Origin: Adineta vaga
Taxonomy: Eukaryota; Rotifera
Reading direction: 5' to 3'
Length of the DNA stretch: 64,000 bases
Assembly (NCBI GenBank): GCA_021613535.1
Contig: CP075496.1
Coordinates: forward strand, 4,092,001 to 4,156,000
Below the pieces are notes generated by a model. It ran no database searches. It saw nothing but the letters and a program-made list of their open reading frames with translations, and was not told where the DNA came from. Below are positions 61,100 to 64,000 of the stretch, piece after piece. Made by a program: the position numbers and the translations under genes. Position 1 is the stretch's first letter. Each line of letters begins with the position of its first letter.

Positions 61100-64000
61100 G
61101 AATCGAGTATAGATATATATTGAAATGATCAATTTTATCTTTTACTCACTCACCTGTTCAAATCATCAAGGACAGGAATTTATGATAGGTCAGGCAATCA
61201 CTATGTACACATATCAACAACAACACCTAAAAAAGAGAGACTTCACTCGTCATCGATCTTATCTCGTGTTCTTGTCTATATATATAAATATATGTATATA
61301 TATTTATGCTCAGCAGGAGAAGTAACAGACGACGACTCTCGAAAGTAAAGTTCATCATATCTATGTATGCTCTTGTCATTGATTTCGTTAATCAACACAC
61401 AAACATCATGAGTACTACTATACTACTACCTCAACCGTTCAACGATGATTTGCTTCTTCTTTGTCCGTTTATATACGTACACACATATGTATATGTATGG
61501 TAGGGATAGATAAGATTTGTTGCTCTGTTCACTCTCTCTCTCTCTCCTCTTTTATTTCCTCTTCATGCAAAAAGACCATAATTCATCAGGAGAATAATGA
61601 CGAATCGTGTGTGTCTACTTATATTTATACATATCTCTATATATACATATATATATCTATGTGAAAGAGAAGGATGACTTTTATTATTAATCCAGTGTGT
61701 TTCGGACTATCATCTATATACGGATGAATAAATGAAAAAGAAGAATGAGATGAGTCCTAAGGCTATCAGTTGTCACACTCATTTTGTTGTGATAAATCGA
61801 TCGAAGAGGAAAAGAACAAGTAGAAGATGAAGATGAAGGCAAGCCTCTATGTCGTTAGTTGATCAGTATAAATCTTTTCGATTAAATCACGTCGTGTAAA
61901 TAGCATGGTTGACTTTAATGTTAATTTCTGTCAACATTCACTAAATAAACGGTTGATTTGCTTGTCGTTAATCAAGATAAACATAAGAAAGAATGAAATG
62001 TCTTTTTATGTTCTGTGTGAACTTTATCCGTAGCAAGTGTTTTTTTTAATATTCATTACGTCAATATCCGACAATGACAATTCAATAGACAATAATATAA
62101 GAAAATAAAAGAGACAAGACATATTTGTCTTATCTTGCAATATAACATTATAAAAGAGATTGTCCATCAATGGCGGTATCTGTTGAAGATTTTTGTTTTA
62201 TTATATTGTTATCTATCATGTTATCTACCGAGAAGAAAAAGAGTTCAAAAGTCATTATTCTATCGCTTTCTCTCTTTGGGAAATCTATTTCTTCAAAGTT
62301 CAATTGAGATATATAGATGGTGGCATACAAGTGAGATATCTATCTATCTTATGTGTCTCTGATAGAGACATACAAATAGGTCAATTGCACTCGTTTTAAT
62401 CAAGAGAAAGTATTTGCTAATTTCCTATTAGAATGATATGTCGGACAAAAGATCAACTAGTTCAAATAAACGTTAACTAGGGGAATGATTTTGAAATGAA
62501 ATATTTTCCTTTTATTGGAGATTTTCTTATAATTAACTAGTTCTTTTTCGGATTTATTGATGATGATGATGATGATGATGATTATACAGAACTATATATC
62601 AATATAATTGATCATTTAAAAAGATTGTTGTTCTTTTCTGTTTCGAACACTAAAGTTGAACAGATGTTGAAAAGAAGGAATTGATATTACTTTGTCAAAA
62701 TACAGGAATGATCTTTTAGCAAATATGATGTATTAGAAATTTCTTAATCTATATTACTTTTTCTACTGTAGAAAATTTTTTCTGCAATGAATCATATGTA
62801 TATGGTTTATTTTCTCTGATCCGAAGATTTATACAAAAGAACATAATATCAGTAGATCGTGTAATCATTTTTGCCACTTGTTAAACATGATTTTCGGATT
62901 GTATATATCTTGAGAATGTAAGGATGTGAATGAAATTTTACCCGACACTCCCTCCCTGGTCTTCATTAGTTGTTTCAATCTCCTCCCGACCTTAGTCTAA
63001 ACCATGGCCAGGACAGTGAAAAGTTTGCTGGCGCTAGCTATCATAGTCACTGGACGCATAACAAGCGAACAAACATACTTTTATATGCATACATAGCCTT
63101 ATATCAGATGAAGAGAAAATGCCATGAAATAATAGTTAATGATTATGATCAACAAAATTTTGATCGGCTTGAAAATCGCTCAACAAAAGTTTATACAATG
63201 TCTTTATACAAATCTTTTCTTCCAATAAATTATCAATGGCAATTGAAAATACTTGAGAACATTTAATGAATGATATAAATTATTGCAGAAGAGAGAATGT
63301 ATCTCATAGGGATACTTGAAAACGACAGGAAAGATAATTTCATTCTCGACTTAATTATCTTCACTATGCAGAGGTCGAGTCAAATCTATAAAATAATAGA
63401 CCATTTATCATATTTAATAGGAAACAGAACAGAGTTCAATTGCACTTTCTCTATTGGAAATTCAACGAACAAAAGTCGTTTTGAATAATAATATGATCTA
63501 ATATAAAGTTTATCTTTTTGACATTCTTTTCGTGTGAAATTCTATTTACTCATGAACTATTGTTGTTAAAATTAAGAAGAAAAGGTTGGGTAAACAATGA
63601 TATTGATCTTTTATTTTGATTATTTAACACAAAATTATCAACACAATACTTTCTATGATTAGAATAAATCGGTTAAGAAGTTCTGCGATTCATCGATCGA
63701 TAAGTTACATGAGAATTAATCACCAAATTCAATTTTATTCAAAAAAGACCAGTGAATTATTTGACGAGATAAATTAATCCATTAATATCCATTTGATATT
63801 TTTAATACATCAATTTTAGAACGAAAAAGCAAGATTGTGAATTTATTGTTATAGACGCAACATACGAACAGAATAATCTTTTCTTACAAACGTAGAACAA
63901 TAACGAAAAAGAATGTCTAGCAGAATTTACAGTTGTTTATGTAAATACGCATACAATTCTTACCTGCCACGCTACAATTTATGCTTTTAATAAAAACAAT

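Larger units (their letters stand above)
59578..64000. other. 4.4 kb right-hand stretch, no supported gene
   Basis: Upstream of the Ig-receptor gene. It has TA microsatellites (59857-59879 and near 60319), a GAA run at 61073-61099, TC runs and a GAT run near 62562. A short, locally less AT-rich strip lies at 62940-63060. Remaining ORFs are short and lack motifs. Distal regulatory sequence is possible. Confidence 0.5.

Noticed and set aside
1-64000. tRNA, rRNA, CRISPR arrays, transposase or retroelement genes
   Set aside because: I looked for tRNA B-box-like motifs, direct-repeat arrays and transposase, RT or integrase motifs and found none; a tRNAscan or RepeatMasker run would be needed to exclude them fully.

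Overview
The window looks like nuclear DNA of a small, compact metazoan genome. It is AT-rich. About twenty conserved animal genes lie on both strands, most of them cut by many GT-AG introns of roughly 40-80 bases. The short introns, tight spacing, low GC and one fungal/plant-type sterol enzyme fit a rotifer, most likely a bdelloid. That assignment is inference: no rRNA or mitochondrial marker is present. No CRISPR array, prokaryotic operon, rRNA gene or recognisable transposon was seen.

Layout. 1-3.4 kb: 3' end of an SR splicing factor, NXT1 (mRNA export), and an APP1-type (DUF2183) phosphatidate phosphatase on the minus strand. 5.7-7.9 kb: an intracellular serpin whose reactive-centre end is encoded by four successive terminal cassettes. 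8.1-10.3 kb: a brevin-type R-SNARE (minus) and a PEX11-gamma-like peroxisomal protein. 11.6-15.9 kb: a 21-exon AMPA-like ionotropic glutamate receptor with a one-base loss in its M3 gating motif. 16.8-19.0 kb: OTUD5-type deubiquitinase (minus). 21.2-25.7 kb: a dematin/ABLIM-type headpiece protein with two alternative first exons. 28.7-29.8 kb: RAB26/37 GTPase (minus). 33.2-33.9 kb: a tetraspanin-like protein. 34.1-35.4 kb: an intronless ERG4-type sterol reductase (minus) with two one-base losses. 36.6-42.2 kb: NSMAF/FAN and DCAF11 close together on the minus strand. 43.1-43.9 kb: RPS6. 46.2-48.9 kb: acetyl-CoA synthetase. 49.3-51.8 kb: a CPTP-like lipid transfer protein and an unrecognised nuclear-looking protein (minus). 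52.3-55.3 kb: an ariadne-like RBR ubiquitin ligase. 55.5-59.6 kb: a five-Ig transmembrane adhesion protein (minus). 59.6-64 kb: no gene I can support.

The genes do not form one pathway; they are mostly housekeeping and cell-biology genes. Three same-strand pairs (SR factor/NXT1, DCAF11/NSMAF, orphan/CPTP) are only about 110-170 bases apart, and each downstream ATG has an AG acceptor-like site upstream, compatible with spliced-leader trans-splicing.

The most unusual structure is the serpin. A common body and a 37-base exon can be spliced to any of four phase-1 terminal exons. Each has its own stop codon and nearby AATAAA and supplies a different, mainly basic, bait loop. One of the four carries an in-frame TGA in the loop. 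Exon limits below were read by eye from splice signals and frame continuity; almost all reconstructed genes close as exact multiples of three.
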